In this document: piece after piece, positions 42,202 through 49,955 of the stretch
Numbering within the stretch: position 1 is the stretch's first letter
Layout of the letters: each line of letters starts with the position of its first letter
Assembly: GCF_000308295.2 (NCBI RefSeq)
Contig: NZ_HG326654.1
Location: 229,084 to 293,083 of the forward strand
Direction of reading: 5' to 3'
DNA length: 64,000 nucleotides
Source of the DNA: Afipia birgiae 34632
GTDB taxonomy: Bacteria; Pseudomonadota; Alphaproteobacteria; Rhizobiales; Xanthobacteraceae
Notes under the pieces: model-generated
What the model was told of the DNA's origin: nothing
The model's input: the letters and a program-made list of their open reading frames with translations, nothing else
Databases searched by the model: none
Program-made: the position numbers and the translations under genes

Positions 42202-42366
42202 CGCGAAAGTTCATCGTGCGTTCGTTCCAGCGCGTAAGCAGTTTTCTGCGCCGGGATTCGCTGCTCGTACTCGGTGAACGGCGGTTCATAAAAATGTCTG
42301 TGCTGCGCGTGGAACGTTTGGTTGCCCCTCCTGTTCTACTATCGCTTTATCAAAGGAGAGACAGAA

Positions 42367-42603
42367 ATGAAGAAGTTTGGTTTTGTTATTGCGGCTGTTA
42401 CTGCACTTACCATTGCGGTGCCTTCGATGGCCAGCGCGCAGACCGTCGTCATCAAGTCCGGTGAACGCGGAATGCATCGTGGCAATCATCACAGCGAATA
42501 TCGCGGCGCTCGCGCCTATATGCCACGCCATCACGGCTGGCAGCGGGGCCACGGCCACAACAAGAAGGCGATCGTCATCAAGCGCGGCCACCATCATCAC
42601 TGA
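42367..42603 (+). CDS. Secreted histidine-rich peptide
   Basis: A 78-residue precursor. The signal peptide (FVIAAVTALTIAVPSMASAQ) is cut near residue 25. The ~53-residue mature part is very basic and rich in His, Arg and Gly (MHRGNHHSEYRG, YMPRHHGWQRGHGHNKK) and ends RGHHHH. It may bind metals or anionic surfaces in the periplasm; this is inferred from composition only. AAAGGAGAG lies eight bases before ATG 42367. A hairpin with T-run follows. Confidence 0.75.
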   Translation: MKKFGFVIAAVTALTIAVPSMASAQTVVIKSGERGMHRGNHHSEYRGARAYMPRHHGWQRGHGHNKKAIVIKRGHHHH

Positions 42604-42616
42604 CCGATCGGCATGG

Positions 42617-42640
42617 AATGGCCCCTGAAGGGGTCATTTC
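42617..42640 (+). terminator. Terminator after the histidine-rich peptide gene
   Basis: AATGGCCCCT pairs with AGGGGTCATT and is followed by TTC. It starts 14 bases after the stop codon. Confidence 0.6.
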
Positions 42641-42682
42641 TCCGACCGCGGAATTTGACGGGAGTTACCTCAGGAGGCGGGA

Positions 42683-42943
42683 ATGACAGATCGTCTTGCG
42701 GTAAAGGGCCAACAGGATCGCTGTCATATCGCGATGAACGCAGACGATGAGGTCCGCTACTGGACCAAGCACCTCGGTGTCACCAGGGAAGAATTGGAGA
42801 AGGCCATCGACAAGGTCGGAAACTCCGCCGCCGCTGTTCGCAAAGAACTCGGCGCATCGAACTCCGGGAAGCCGGGCAATGACAGGACGGGCGCAGTCAA
42901 GGCAGGGCCAGACGGGCCGAGCACTCACAAGCCGGCCGACTAA
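42683..42943 (+). CDS. DUF3606 protein
   Basis: An 86-residue protein. Residues 10-58 match DUF3606 (DRCHIAMNADDEVRYWTKHL, GVTREELEKAIDKVGNSAAA), a small helical family frequent in proteobacteria with no known function. The C-terminal tail (GKPGNDRTGAVKAGPDGPST) is disordered. CAGGAGGCGGG precedes the ATG. Confidence 0.82.
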   Translation: MTDRLAVKGQQDRCHIAMNADDEVRYWTKHLGVTREELEKAIDKVGNSAAAVRKELGASNSGKPGNDRTGAVKAGPDGPSTHKPAD

Positions 42944-43308
42944 ACCGCGCTGCGTGCGCAGATAAGCGCCCTCGGATCACTCAATAACAACGTATAGTCG
43001 GCGTCGCGGTCCGTTACACGGACACGGGGCGCGTCAAGCCTTCACGTCGGACGACGCGCGAACCGCATATCGTCGCACGCGATGAGACGCCGGCCCGGAT
43101 TCCGTAAACGAGCCCAATGAGACACCGTCACAAGGCCAAATCCTGGCCTTGCGATCGCCCACGCGAGAGTTCGGCGACCGCTATCCTTTGACTGAACCGG
43201 GTAACCATTTGATCACCCTGAGAAGCGAACGAGACCCGCCATCGTTGGTTAGGTAACAATCATTGACCTATCTAAAGAGATACAGAATTTAGCCCGGGGC
43301 CTCGTCCC
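42944..43308. other. Gene-free stretch
   Basis: 365 bases without a credible gene. It holds one hairpin, CAAGGCCA (43131-43138) with TGGCCTTG (43144-43151), which could end transcription from the DUF3606 gene. The last ~100 bases are AT-richer and probably carry the promoter of the GGDEF gene; no known operator is recognised. Confidence 0.6.
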
Positions 43309-44457
43309 ATGTTCCTTGATCAGCTATCCGTCCTCGTAGCCATCGGCTTTTCGGGGGCATCGCTCGGCATTACGTTCCTCATGATGTGGGCGATCGGACG
43401 ATCCGAGATCCATCTGTTGATCTGGTCGATCGGGCTTGCACTCATCGTCGCAGGTGTCGTCGTCTTTGGCGCCGTCATTGAGAGATACAATTCAGGACTG
43501 CTGCTGACATCCTTCTTGCTCCTGATCGCGGGATTTGGATTGCTTCACGCGGGCTGCGCCAGGTTTTGCACGGGCCGGACCAACTGGACTTCAACAACTG
43601 TATCTGTCGCTCTTGCTTCCATCCCGACATCGATAGCCTTTGCGCTGGGTTACTCCGGGATCGGAACGATGATCGGCAATGTCGCGATTGGGGCACTTCT
43701 TATACTGATTGCGCGTCACTATTGGCTGGCGCGCACTGAATCCCGGCTTCTGATGACGGCGAACACCATATGCTGTGTCGCCACAGCGGCATCCTTCATC
43801 GCATGCGGTTACGCACTCGCCGAGCAGGGCCAGATCGTCCTGACGGCCCGGCCAGCCAACTGGGCGGAGGAGATCAACTCCATCATGGCAATCGCCGGAT
43901 TGACCGGTATCGGGGGGCTCTCCCTCACCCTCAACCAGATGCGCATCGCCAACAGGCACAAATCGGATGCCATGAGAGACGCCCTGACCGGTCTTCTCAA
44001 CCGGCGCGCATTGTTCGACACCCGGATGGGGATCGCGTCAGCCGGGACGGCGGTCGTGATGATGGATCTGGATTACTTCAAGACGATCAATGACCGCTTC
44101 GGACACGATTCCGGCGACCGGATGCTGATGGCCTTTGCTGACGTTATACACTCCAACATTCGCTCGAATGATCTGGCTGCGCGCATGGGGGGCGAAGAGT
44201 TTTGCATCATCATGCCGGACTCCAGTCCGAAAACTTCGGCCGCTGTTGCAGACCGCATCAGGCGGCAAATTGAAGCAACGATCGTTCAAACGGAGAATGG
44301 ACCCGTTCAGGCAACGGTCAGTGCAGGAATCGCCATCCGTTCGGCGGAGCCGGAGACGCTCCAGTCGCTGCTGAGCAGGGCAGATACCGCACTTTATGAA
44401 GCCAAAGCTTCCGGCCGCAACCGCGTCCAAATCTCCGATTTCAGCCTTGCTGCATAA
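43309..44457 (+). CDS. Membrane diguanylate cyclase (GGDEF)
   Basis: A 382-residue enzyme with six to seven membrane helices in residues 1-205 and a GGDEF domain at about 220-380. The active site is intact as GGEEF at 294-298, with an inhibitory RxxD site (RSND) five residues before it, so it should make c-di-GMP under product control. DALTGLLNRRALFD and DLDYFKTINDRFGHDSGDR are the usual signatures. The N-terminal part resembles no named sensor that I recognise. Its place inside the flagellar region suggests a link between c-di-GMP and motility. Confidence 0.92.
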   Translation: MFLDQLSVLVAIGFSGASLGITFLMMWAIGRSEIHLLIWSIGLALIVAGVVVFGAVIERYNSGLLLTSFLLLIAGFGLLHAGCARFCTGRTNWTSTTVSVALASIPTSIAFALGYSGIGTMIGNVAIGALLILIARHYWLARTESRLLMTANTICCVATAASFIACGYALAEQGQIVLTARPANWAEEINSIMAIAGLTGIGGLSLTLNQMRIANRHKSDAMRDALTGLLNRRALFDTRMGIASAGTAVVMMDLDYFKTINDRFGHDSGDRMLMAFADVIHSNIRSNDLAARMGGEEFCIIMPDSSPKTSAAVADRIRRQIEATIVQTENGPVQATVSAGIAIRSAEPETLQSLLSRADTALYEAKASGRNRVQISDFSLAA

Positions 44458-44496
44458 TCGGGTGAACTCCGTGGGCTGAACCGCGAAAATTCCGGC

Positions 44497-44697
44497 TCAG
44501 CGACGCGGCCCATAGTTTCGCACACAGGTTGCATTCAAACCCGACGCCGAGGCCATGCACTGCCGGTAGCCGCTATATTTGCAATCGCCGGGACCTGGCG
44601 AACTCTTCAGACAATACTTGTAACCTCTTGCATCGGCCTGACCGGCGAATGCGAACGAGGTTGTCGCGAGCACCATAACGATCAAAATTATCTTCAC
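44497..44697 (-). CDS. DUF3551 small secreted protein
   Basis: A 66-residue precursor beginning at GTG 44697, seven bases after GGAGG. It has a signal peptide (ILIVMVLATTSFAFAGQADA) and a mature part of ~42 residues with the DUF3551 pattern Y-x-C...C-x-Y...C (YKYCLKSSPGPGDCKY, YRQCMASASG, ATCVRNYGP). The four cysteines probably form two disulfides. DUF3551 is common in Bradyrhizobium-type genomes and has no assigned function. Confidence 0.78.
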   Translation of the reverse strand: MKIILIVMVLATTSFAFAGQADARGYKYCLKSSPGPGDCKYSGYRQCMASASGLNATCVRNYGPRR

Positions 44698-44754
44698 GAT
44701 GATCCTCCCTTGTGCTTGCGCTAATTCGCGAAGGCCCCTCCTGTTCCGAAACGG

Positions 44755-44790
44755 AACGAAAAAGCCCGATGGTCTTTCAACCACCGGGCT
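44755..44790 (-). terminator. dksA terminator
   Basis: On the minus strand AGCCCGGTGGTTGAAAG folds onto CCATCGGGCT, followed by TTTTTCGTT. It lies 33 bases past the dksA stop. Confidence 0.82.
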
Positions 44791-44823
44791 GGAATCGATG
44801 AAGCAGTTGCGACGCAAATTGCT

Positions 44824-45234
44824 TTATTCGTCGCGGTAAACCTTCTCGCGCTTCTCGTGGCGTTCCTGCGCCTCGACCGACAGCGTCGCGATCGGGCGCG
44901 CTTCCAGCCGCTTCAGCGAGATCGGCTCGCCGGTTTCTTCGCAATACCCGTAGGTATTGTCCTCGATCCGCTGCAGGGCGGCATCGATCTTGGAAATGAG
45001 CTTGCGTTGACGGTCGCGCGCGCGAAGTTCGATGGCGCGATCGGTCTCTGATGAAGCGCGGTCGGCAAGATCAGGATGATTGACGTTTTCTTCCTGAAGC
45101 TGCTGAAGCGTGGTCTTCGATTCCCGGAGGATCTCTTCCTTCCAGTCGAGCAGTTTCCGGCGGAAATACTCCCGCTGACGCTCGTTCATGAAAGGCTCTT
45201 TTTCAGAGGGCCTGTAGTTCTTCAACTTTTCCAA
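44824..45234 (-). CDS. dksA: RNA polymerase-binding protein DksA
   Basis: A 136-residue DksA: a coiled coil with the acidic tip (WKEEILRESKTTLQQLQEEN, ADRASSETDRAIELRARDRQ), then the zinc-finger region YGYCEETGEPISLKRL. Only one of the four canonical cysteines remains, as in many alphaproteobacterial DksA proteins. DksA binds the secondary channel of RNA polymerase and acts with ppGpp. The start is a TTG at 45234; the conserved YRPSEKEPFMNERQREYFRR opens soon after, so ATG 45189 would cut into the family. It lies next to fliX and ends with a terminator. Confidence 0.93.
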   Translation of the reverse strand: MEKLKNYRPSEKEPFMNERQREYFRRKLLDWKEEILRESKTTLQQLQEENVNHPDLADRASSETDRAIELRARDRQRKLISKIDAALQRIEDNTYGYCEETGEPISLKRLEARPIATLSVEAQERHEKREKVYRDE

Positions 45235-45407
45235 GTGCGGTCCATGTCGGCGTACAAGGCGGACGGAATATGCCCGTTCGCGCCGCAGCTTATATAGCGG
45301 CGGCCTATGACAGACAATATCGCCGGTGGGCCGGAACCCCCGGGAATCCCCGGTAATAAGCCTTCCACAGGGAACCCAGCCCGATCTGGCCGGGCGCGGC
45401 AGCGCGA

Positions 45408-45827
45408 TTACCCGCCGGCGGACTGACCAGCCTTGGCGAGTTCGACTTCCACCCGCAGCTCGATTTCGGACAGGACCTGGTCGAGCCCGGGGTCGCCGGA
45501 GGTGACCTTCAGGTCCGCCGCTGCGGTGCGCAGGCGGGCGACGGTGGTTGAATCGAACGCCCCCGCCAGCAGCCCGATCTTGAGGTCGTCGAGCACATCG
45601 AGCGCGGTCCGGCCGCGGGCGACCGAGCGGCGGCGGCGTTCCGTAGAGTCTTCGACACCCTGCATCGCCAGCAGCGCATCGATTCCGCTGGTGGCGCGCG
45701 GCGCTGCAGCAGACCGGGTCTCCGCTGGCGTGCCGATGTCGCCAAGGGAAAAGGCCGTCGAGCTCGAGCGCCGCGCGCTTGCCGCCGGCGACGCCAGATT
45801 GGCTCCATTCGGTCCGTAAATTCGCAT
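45408..45827 (-). CDS. fliX: Flagellar assembly regulator FliX
   Basis: A 139-residue protein that matches FliX: MRIYGPNGANLASP at the N terminus, GIDALLAMQGVEDSTERRRR in the middle and TALDVLDDLKIGLLAGAF followed by a C-terminal helix (LDQVLSEIELRVEVELAKA). In Caulobacter FliX couples assembly of early flagellar structures to the activator FlbD and thereby to sigma-54 promoters. It is divergent from flgI, and the shared gap holds a CtrA-like box and a sigma-54 promoter for flgI. flbD is not in the window. Confidence 0.9.
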   Translation of the reverse strand: MRIYGPNGANLASPAASARRSSSTAFSLGDIGTPAETRSAAAPRATSGIDALLAMQGVEDSTERRRRSVARGRTALDVLDDLKIGLLAGAFDSTTVARLRTAAADLKVTSGDPGLDQVLSEIELRVEVELAKAGQSAGG

Positions 45828-45903
45828 CGTGCTATCTCGCAACGGGTTGGGACCGCTGGCGTGACGCCCTGACTGGTCCACGCCTCAAAGTGGCTGTTTA
45901 TGG

Positions 45904-45919
45904 TTAATGAGAGGTAAAC
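45904..45919. promoter_or_regulatory. CtrA-like box between fliX and flgI
   Basis: TTAATGAGAGGTAAAC is TTAA-N7-TAAAC, one mismatch from the CtrA consensus. On the other strand ATGGTTAA gives TTAACCAT, facing fliX. A closely similar 16-mer (TTAACGCGAGGTAAAC, minus strand) lies before flagellin 2. Confidence 0.55.
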
Positions 45920-46031
45920 AACCCGGCAATTTGTGCCGGATACGGCAAGTTCGGCGCTCCGGCGGAACCGCCCCGACGCCAGAACTAAGAAAATATCATA
46001 ATATATACAGACGCTTATCTGATTTTCCCCC

Positions 46032-46048
46032 TTGGCACGGCCCTCGCA
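46032..46048 (+). promoter_or_regulatory. Sigma-54 promoter of flgI
   Basis: TTGGCACGGCCCTCGCA, with GG (46034-46035) and GC (46046-46047) ten bases apart. The 33-base block from here to ATGGCGGACC (46055-46064) differs from the flgF promoter at only four positions. An AT-rich tract at 45988-46015 may bind IHF. Confidence 0.82.
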
Positions 46049-46117
46049 TAGTTAATGGCGGACCAGTCCCGTGGGGAGCACGGAGCAGTCCGCAAAGACC
46101 TCAGCGGGGAGCAGAGG

Positions 46118-47239
46118 ATGTTTCGGACTTTTCAGGCAGCCTGCATGGCCATCGCCCTGCTGACCGCCTCTATCAGCGCCTCGGGCGCGCCAGCCCATGC
46201 GACGTCGCGGATCAAGGATCTCGCGAACATCGAAGGCGTGCGCCAGAACCAGTTGATCGGGTACGGCCTCGTGGTCGGCCTCAACGGCACCGGCGACACC
46301 CTCAACAACATCCCCTTCACCAAGCAATCGTTGCAGGCGATGCTCGAGCGCATGGGCGTCAACATCCGCGGCTCCACCATCCGCACCGGCAACGTCGCCG
46401 CCGTCATGGTCACCGGCAACCTTCCCGCTTTCGGCACCCAGGGCACCCGCATGGACGTCACCGTGTCGGCGCTCGGTGACTCCAAGAGCCTCCAGGGCGG
46501 CACCCTTCTCGTCACCCCCCTGCTCGGCGCCGACGGCAACGTCTACGCTGTCGCGCAGGGCTCGCTCGCGATCGGCGGCTTCTCAGCCGAGGGCGCGGCC
46601 GCCAGCGTCACCAAGGGCGTCCCGACAGTCGGCCGGATCGCCAACGGCGCGATCATCGAGCGCGAAATCGAGTTCGCGCTGAACCGCCTGCCCAACGTCC
46701 GCCTTGCCCTGCGCAACGGCGACTTCACCACCGCCAAGCGCATTGCCGCCGCGGTCAACGACTACCTCGGCACCAAGACCGCCGAGCCGGTTGATCCCTC
46801 CACCGTGCAGCTCAGCATTCCGGCCGAGTTCAAGGGCAACGTGGTCGCGCTGCTGACCGAGATCGAACAGTTGCAGGTCGAGCCGGATCTCGGCGCCAAA
46901 ATCATTATCGACGAACGCTCCGGCATCATCGTGATGGGCCGCGACGTGCGGGTCGCGACTGTCGCGGTCGCACAGGGCAATCTCACCGTCTCGATTTCGG
47001 AAAGCCCGCAGGTCAGCCAGCCCGCGCCGTTCTCACGCGGACGCACCGTGGTCACACCGAACACCCGCGTCGGCGTTCAGGAGGACGGCAAGAAACTCGC
47101 AGTCGTCAAGGACGGCGTCTCGCTGCAACAACTGGTCGATGGCCTCAACGGGCTCGGCATCGGCCCGCGCGACCTGATAGGTATCCTGCAAGCCATCAAG
47201 GCCTCGGGCGCGATCCAGGCCGACATCGAGGTGATGTGA
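46118..47239 (+). CDS. flgI: P-ring protein FlgI
   Basis: A 373-residue periplasmic P-ring subunit with a signal peptide (ACMAIALLTASISASGAPAHA). Family signatures are RIKDLANIEGVRQNQLIGYG, LVVGLNGTGDTLNNIPFTKQ, MDVTVSALGDSKSLQGGTLL and the C-terminal LVDGLNGLGIGPRDLIGILQ. ATG 46118 follows AGAGG; the frame is open to 46055 but that overlaps the promoter. The stop overlaps the flgJ start. Confidence 0.97.
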   Translation: MFRTFQAACMAIALLTASISASGAPAHATSRIKDLANIEGVRQNQLIGYGLVVGLNGTGDTLNNIPFTKQSLQAMLERMGVNIRGSTIRTGNVAAVMVTGNLPAFGTQGTRMDVTVSALGDSKSLQGGTLLVTPLLGADGNVYAVAQGSLAIGGFSAEGAAASVTKGVPTVGRIANGAIIEREIEFALNRLPNVRLALRNGDFTTAKRIAAAVNDYLGTKTAEPVDPSTVQLSIPAEFKGNVVALLTEIEQLQVEPDLGAKIIIDERSGIIVMGRDVRVATVAVAQGNLTVSISESPQVSQPAPFSRGRTVVTPNTRVGVQEDGKKLAVVKDGVSLQQLVDGLNGLGIGPRDLIGILQAIKASGAIQADIEVM

Positions 47240-47580
47240 TGAGCATCACCCCGACCACCACGCGGGCTCCGACGACCTTCACCGGTGGACGCCCCGATCT
47301 ACTGCTGCAAGACGCGCTGACGAAAGTCTCGCCGCAGGCGCAGGCGAAAGCCATGGGCCAGGCGCAGGATTTCGAGGCGGTGTTTCTCAATTCGATGTTC
47401 ACGCAGATGATGAGCGGCATCAAGGGCGATGGCCCCTACGGCAACACGCCGGGTACTGGCATCTGGCGCTCGATGATGACCGAGCAGTATTCGAAATCGT
47501 TCGCGCAGTCCGGCGGCGTCGGAATCTCCAGCGACGTTTATCGCACTCTCATTCTTCAACAGGCCAATCGCGCAAGCTAA
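47239..47580 (+). CDS. flgJ: Rod-binding protein FlgJ, N-terminal type
   Basis: A 113-residue protein equivalent to the rod-cap half of FlgJ: KAMGQAQDFEAVFLNSMFTQ, GIWRSMMTEQYSKSFAQSGG and GISSDVYRTLILQQ. It lacks the peptidoglycan hydrolase domain of enteric FlgJ, as usual in alphaproteobacteria. ATG 47239 overlaps the flgI stop by one base (TGATG); GTG 47236 is an alternative. Confidence 0.9.
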   Translation: MSITPTTTRAPTTFTGGRPDLLLQDALTKVSPQAQAKAMGQAQDFEAVFLNSMFTQMMSGIKGDGPYGNTPGTGIWRSMMTEQYSKSFAQSGGVGISSDVYRTLILQQANRAS

Positions 47581-47601
47581 GCGCATCGGAAGAGACACCT
47601 C

Positions 47602-48093
47602 ATGAGCCCTCAACAGCAAAGCTCCAGCGCGCCCGCATCTCCAGCCCAGGCATCGACGCCGGTCGAGGCCCGCAAGCTAGCCGAGGGATTGATGCAGATC
47701 ATGAGTTCGCTGCTTGGGATCGTGGAGCGCGAGACCGAACTTGTCCGCGCCGGCAATGTCCGCGAAGCGATGGCGCTCGAAACCGAAAAGGGCGAGATGT
47801 CGCGCCAGTATGTCGACGCAATTTCAAAACTGACGCACAGCCGCGACTACCTCAAGCAATCCACTCCTGAATTGCTCACTGCGCTGCATCGTCATCACGA
47901 CACGTTCCGTGCGATGTTGCAGGTCAATCTCACAGTGCTTGCGACGGCCCACGCGATCTCCGAGGGGATCGTCCGCGGCGTCAACGGCGAAATGCAGCGG
48001 AAAAATCTTCCGAACGGTTATACTGCGGGCGGACAACGCGCGATGCCGGGTCCGCGTCACGTCACACCACTGTCCGTCAGCCGCTCTCTCTGA
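47602..48093 (+). CDS. FlgN-like flagellar chaperone
   Basis: A 163-residue helical protein. About residues 22-125 form long amphipathic helices of FlgN type (KLAEGLMQIMSSLLGIVERE, TELVRAGNVREAMALETEKG, HDTFRAMLQVNLTVLATAHA). FlgN holds the hook-filament proteins FlgK and FlgL before export. The N- and C-terminal ends are disordered. It lies 21 bases after flgJ in the flgI operon, a common place for flgN. Confidence 0.72.
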   Translation: MSPQQQSSSAPASPAQASTPVEARKLAEGLMQIMSSLLGIVERETELVRAGNVREAMALETEKGEMSRQYVDAISKLTHSRDYLKQSTPELLTALHRHHDTFRAMLQVNLTVLATAHAISEGIVRGVNGEMQRKNLPNGYTAGGQRAMPGPRHVTPLSVSRSL

Positions 48094-48291
48094 CTTCCTC
48101 TCGCGATCGATCCCCGCGCGGCTGATGGCACGACCATGGGCCGCGCCGATCTCGCGTTGCGTATGTGGCAGCGCGAAATGCAGACGTTTTGAATAAAATC
48201 ACCGCAGAAACATAAGGATCGACTTTAGAGAGTTCCTCCATATTTGGAGCCGGAGGGTTGGGTTTGACTCAAGGGGAAGCCAGAGGCTGCC

Positions 48292-48654
48292 ATGAGTACG
48301 GATTTCAACATCAAGCCGGTGGGGGCATCGGTTGTCGCGACATATGCCGAACCTGCGTCTGGCGCAGCGCGGACGGCTGTCCCGACGCAGCTTCCTCCTG
48401 ACAAGACCGTCACAGCGCCTGACGCTTCCGTTCAGGCGCGCATCAATCCCCAGGCGGAAACCGATCGGCTCTCAAAGCAGGTGATTATCGATCGCGCCGC
48501 GGCTGAAATCGTCTATCGAACCGTCGACAGCGCGACCAGCCTGGTGATCCGCCAGTATCCGGACGAAGCGAGGCTGCGCGCACGCGCCTATCTGCGGGCG
48601 ATGGATATCGCCCGGGAAGACAACATGCGCCGGAATACCGATCTCAGAATCTGA
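48292..48654 (+). CDS. FlaG-like protein
   Basis: A 120-residue protein. The C-terminal half contains IVYRTVDSATSLVIRQYPDE, which parallels the FlaG pattern of a strand, a D-x-x-T turn and IRQxP. The N-terminal half is disordered. FlaG proteins affect filament length in other bacteria by an unclear route. It lies 198 bases after flgN and may have its own promoter. I am not sure of the family. Confidence 0.55.
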   Translation: MSTDFNIKPVGASVVATYAEPASGAARTAVPTQLPPDKTVTAPDASVQARINPQAETDRLSKQVIIDRAAAEIVYRTVDSATSLVIRQYPDEARLRARAYLRAMDIAREDNMRRNTDLRI

Positions 48655-48692
48655 GATTTGGCCGGGGCTCGCGCCACAGCGAACAGCTAAAA

Positions 48693-49052
48693 TCAGTTCT
48701 GCTTGGCGTAAGCCGTCTCGAGGGACTGAGTGCCGTTGGTGGTCATGACCGTCTTGATCTGCGCCGTACCTTGCTTCGTCAGCGTGAACTTCGAATCGCC
48801 GATCTTGAACGAGTTGTCCCTGATCAGCACGTCCTGATACTTCACCGTCGCGCCACTCTGATACCGCGCCTTGGCGCGGAAGCCGACGACGTTGGAAACC
48901 TGGATGCTGAACGAGTCGTTGTTGGCGTATTTGCCGGTCCAGTTACCCTCGTAACTGGCGGCATCAACGGGCACGTAAGGCCCCTTGGAATAGTTGACGT
49001 TCGAGCCAACCGCCACGTAGTTCGCCGATATGATACCGAGGAGATCTGCCAC
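48693..49052 (-). CDS. Unknown protein in the flbT-flaF operon
   Basis: A 119-residue protein, predicted all-beta: GKYANNDSFSIQVSNVVGFR, KARYQSGATVKYQDVLIRDN, SFKIGDSKFTLTKQGTAQIK. There is no helix or signal peptide that I can see; the first ~30 residues (LLGIISANYVAVGSNVNYSK) look extended. It lies 16 bases after flaF on the same strand and so is the third gene of flbT-flaF-x. That position suggests a role in flagellin expression or export, or a filament-associated protein. No family is recognised. Confidence 0.7.
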   Translation of the reverse strand: MADLLGIISANYVAVGSNVNYSKGPYVPVDAASYEGNWTGKYANNDSFSIQVSNVVGFRAKARYQSGATVKYQDVLIRDNSFKIGDSKFTLTKQGTAQIKTVMTTNGTQSLETAYAKQN

Positions 49053-49068
49053 GAGGGTGTCCGTGTCG

Positions 49069-49434
49069 TTATGCCCGGCCCGACAATCCGGCCGCCAGAT
49101 TGCAGTTGATGTCGATCAGCGACTTCAGCTTTTCGGGCTGCGGATTGAGCTGCAATTCTGCGGTCTGTGTCAGGACGAAGGTACCGATATTGGCAACGCT
49201 CTGACGCACCTCGAGGGTCTGCGGGTTGTCGTCGCTGGTTACCGCGCTCAGAAGAATCGACCAGAGCTTGCGGTTGAAGAGCAGCGCCTCAGCGAAGTCC
49301 GTGTCGGGATGATCCCAATTCAACATCACATGTTGAAGCTTGTTCGCAGCCTTGAGAAGAGCTTGGGCCTCGATTTCGCGAGGGGACGCTGTCGTACGAG
49401 CAGTCTTAGCGTAAGCCTGAGCGGCTGTAGACAT
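49069..49434 (-). CDS. flaF: Flagellin regulator FlaF
   Basis: A 121-residue helical protein matching FlaF: MSTAAQAYAKTARTTASPRE, NWDHPDTDFAEALLFNRKLW and LSAVTSDDNPQTLEVRQSVA. FlaF is needed for flagellin translation or secretion in Caulobacter and opposes FlbT. It starts three bases after flbT ends and lies downstream of flagellin 1. Confidence 0.95.
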   Translation of the reverse strand: MSTAAQAYAKTARTTASPREIEAQALLKAANKLQHVMLNWDHPDTDFAEALLFNRKLWSILLSAVTSDDNPQTLEVRQSVANIGTFVLTQTAELQLNPQPEKLKSLIDINCNLAAGLSGRA

Positions 49435-49437
49435 TCA

Positions 49438-49818
49438 TCACCTCGATAGCAGATCGTCTTCGCGACTTATTAGTTTCCTGATTTCTCTTAGAGCTTTGTA
49501 AAGATAACCGCTTAAAATAAGATTACTTGCGGCTTCTATGTGGCTGCGAAAGCTCGGCACGGCCTCCAGCAGTTCTTTCACGAAGCCGAGATAGAGCTCC
49601 TGATACTTCGGAATGTCATCTTCAAGATACATCTGCTGAACACAGAGATAGATTCGCTTGACCGGCGTGTTCGCGGTCTCCGCAGTCAGAATGTCTTTTT
49701 CGCGCAAGATCGGCACCTCACCGTCGATCAGAAACGTCGCGCGCGTTTCCGAATTGGTGATGACGCTCTGGCCAATAACGATGCGCTCAAACGGCTTGAG
49801 CTCGACTCTGAGGGGCAC
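49438..49818 (-). CDS. flbT: Flagellin mRNA regulator FlbT (copy 1)
   Basis: A 126-residue FlbT: MPLRVELKPFERIVIGQSVI, FLIDGEVPILREKDILTAET and LYLGFVKELLEAVPSFRSHI. In Caulobacter FlbT binds the 5' leader of flagellin mRNA and lowers its translation. It is followed by flaF on the same strand. A second, divergent FlbT gene lies at 53637 and is longer by 18 residues. Confidence 0.95.
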   Translation of the reverse strand: MPLRVELKPFERIVIGQSVITNSETRATFLIDGEVPILREKDILTAETANTPVKRIYLCVQQMYLEDDIPKYQELYLGFVKELLEAVPSFRSHIEAASNLILSGYLYKALREIRKLISREDDLLSR

Positions 49819-49898
49819 GTTCTGTCTCCCTTATGCTGCGTAGCTCCTGTCAGACCGCTGCCTGTCAATCCTTGAGAAATAGCGGTAATTTGCGGCAC

Positions 49899-49927
49899 AA
49901 AAAAGCGGCGAGGATGCCCCCTCGCCG
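49899..49927 (-). terminator. Terminator of flagellin 1
   Basis: On the minus strand CGGCGAGG pairs with CCTCGCCG across a six-base loop, followed by CTTTTTTG. It lies 29 bases past the flagellin 1 stop. Confidence 0.88.
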
Positions 49928-49955
49928 TCTTCCTGTTCTAAGCCTTAGCCTTCTC

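Noticed and set aside
48124-48140. TGGCACG after flgN
   Set aside because: The -12 element is missing, and it lies 150 bases from the next gene.
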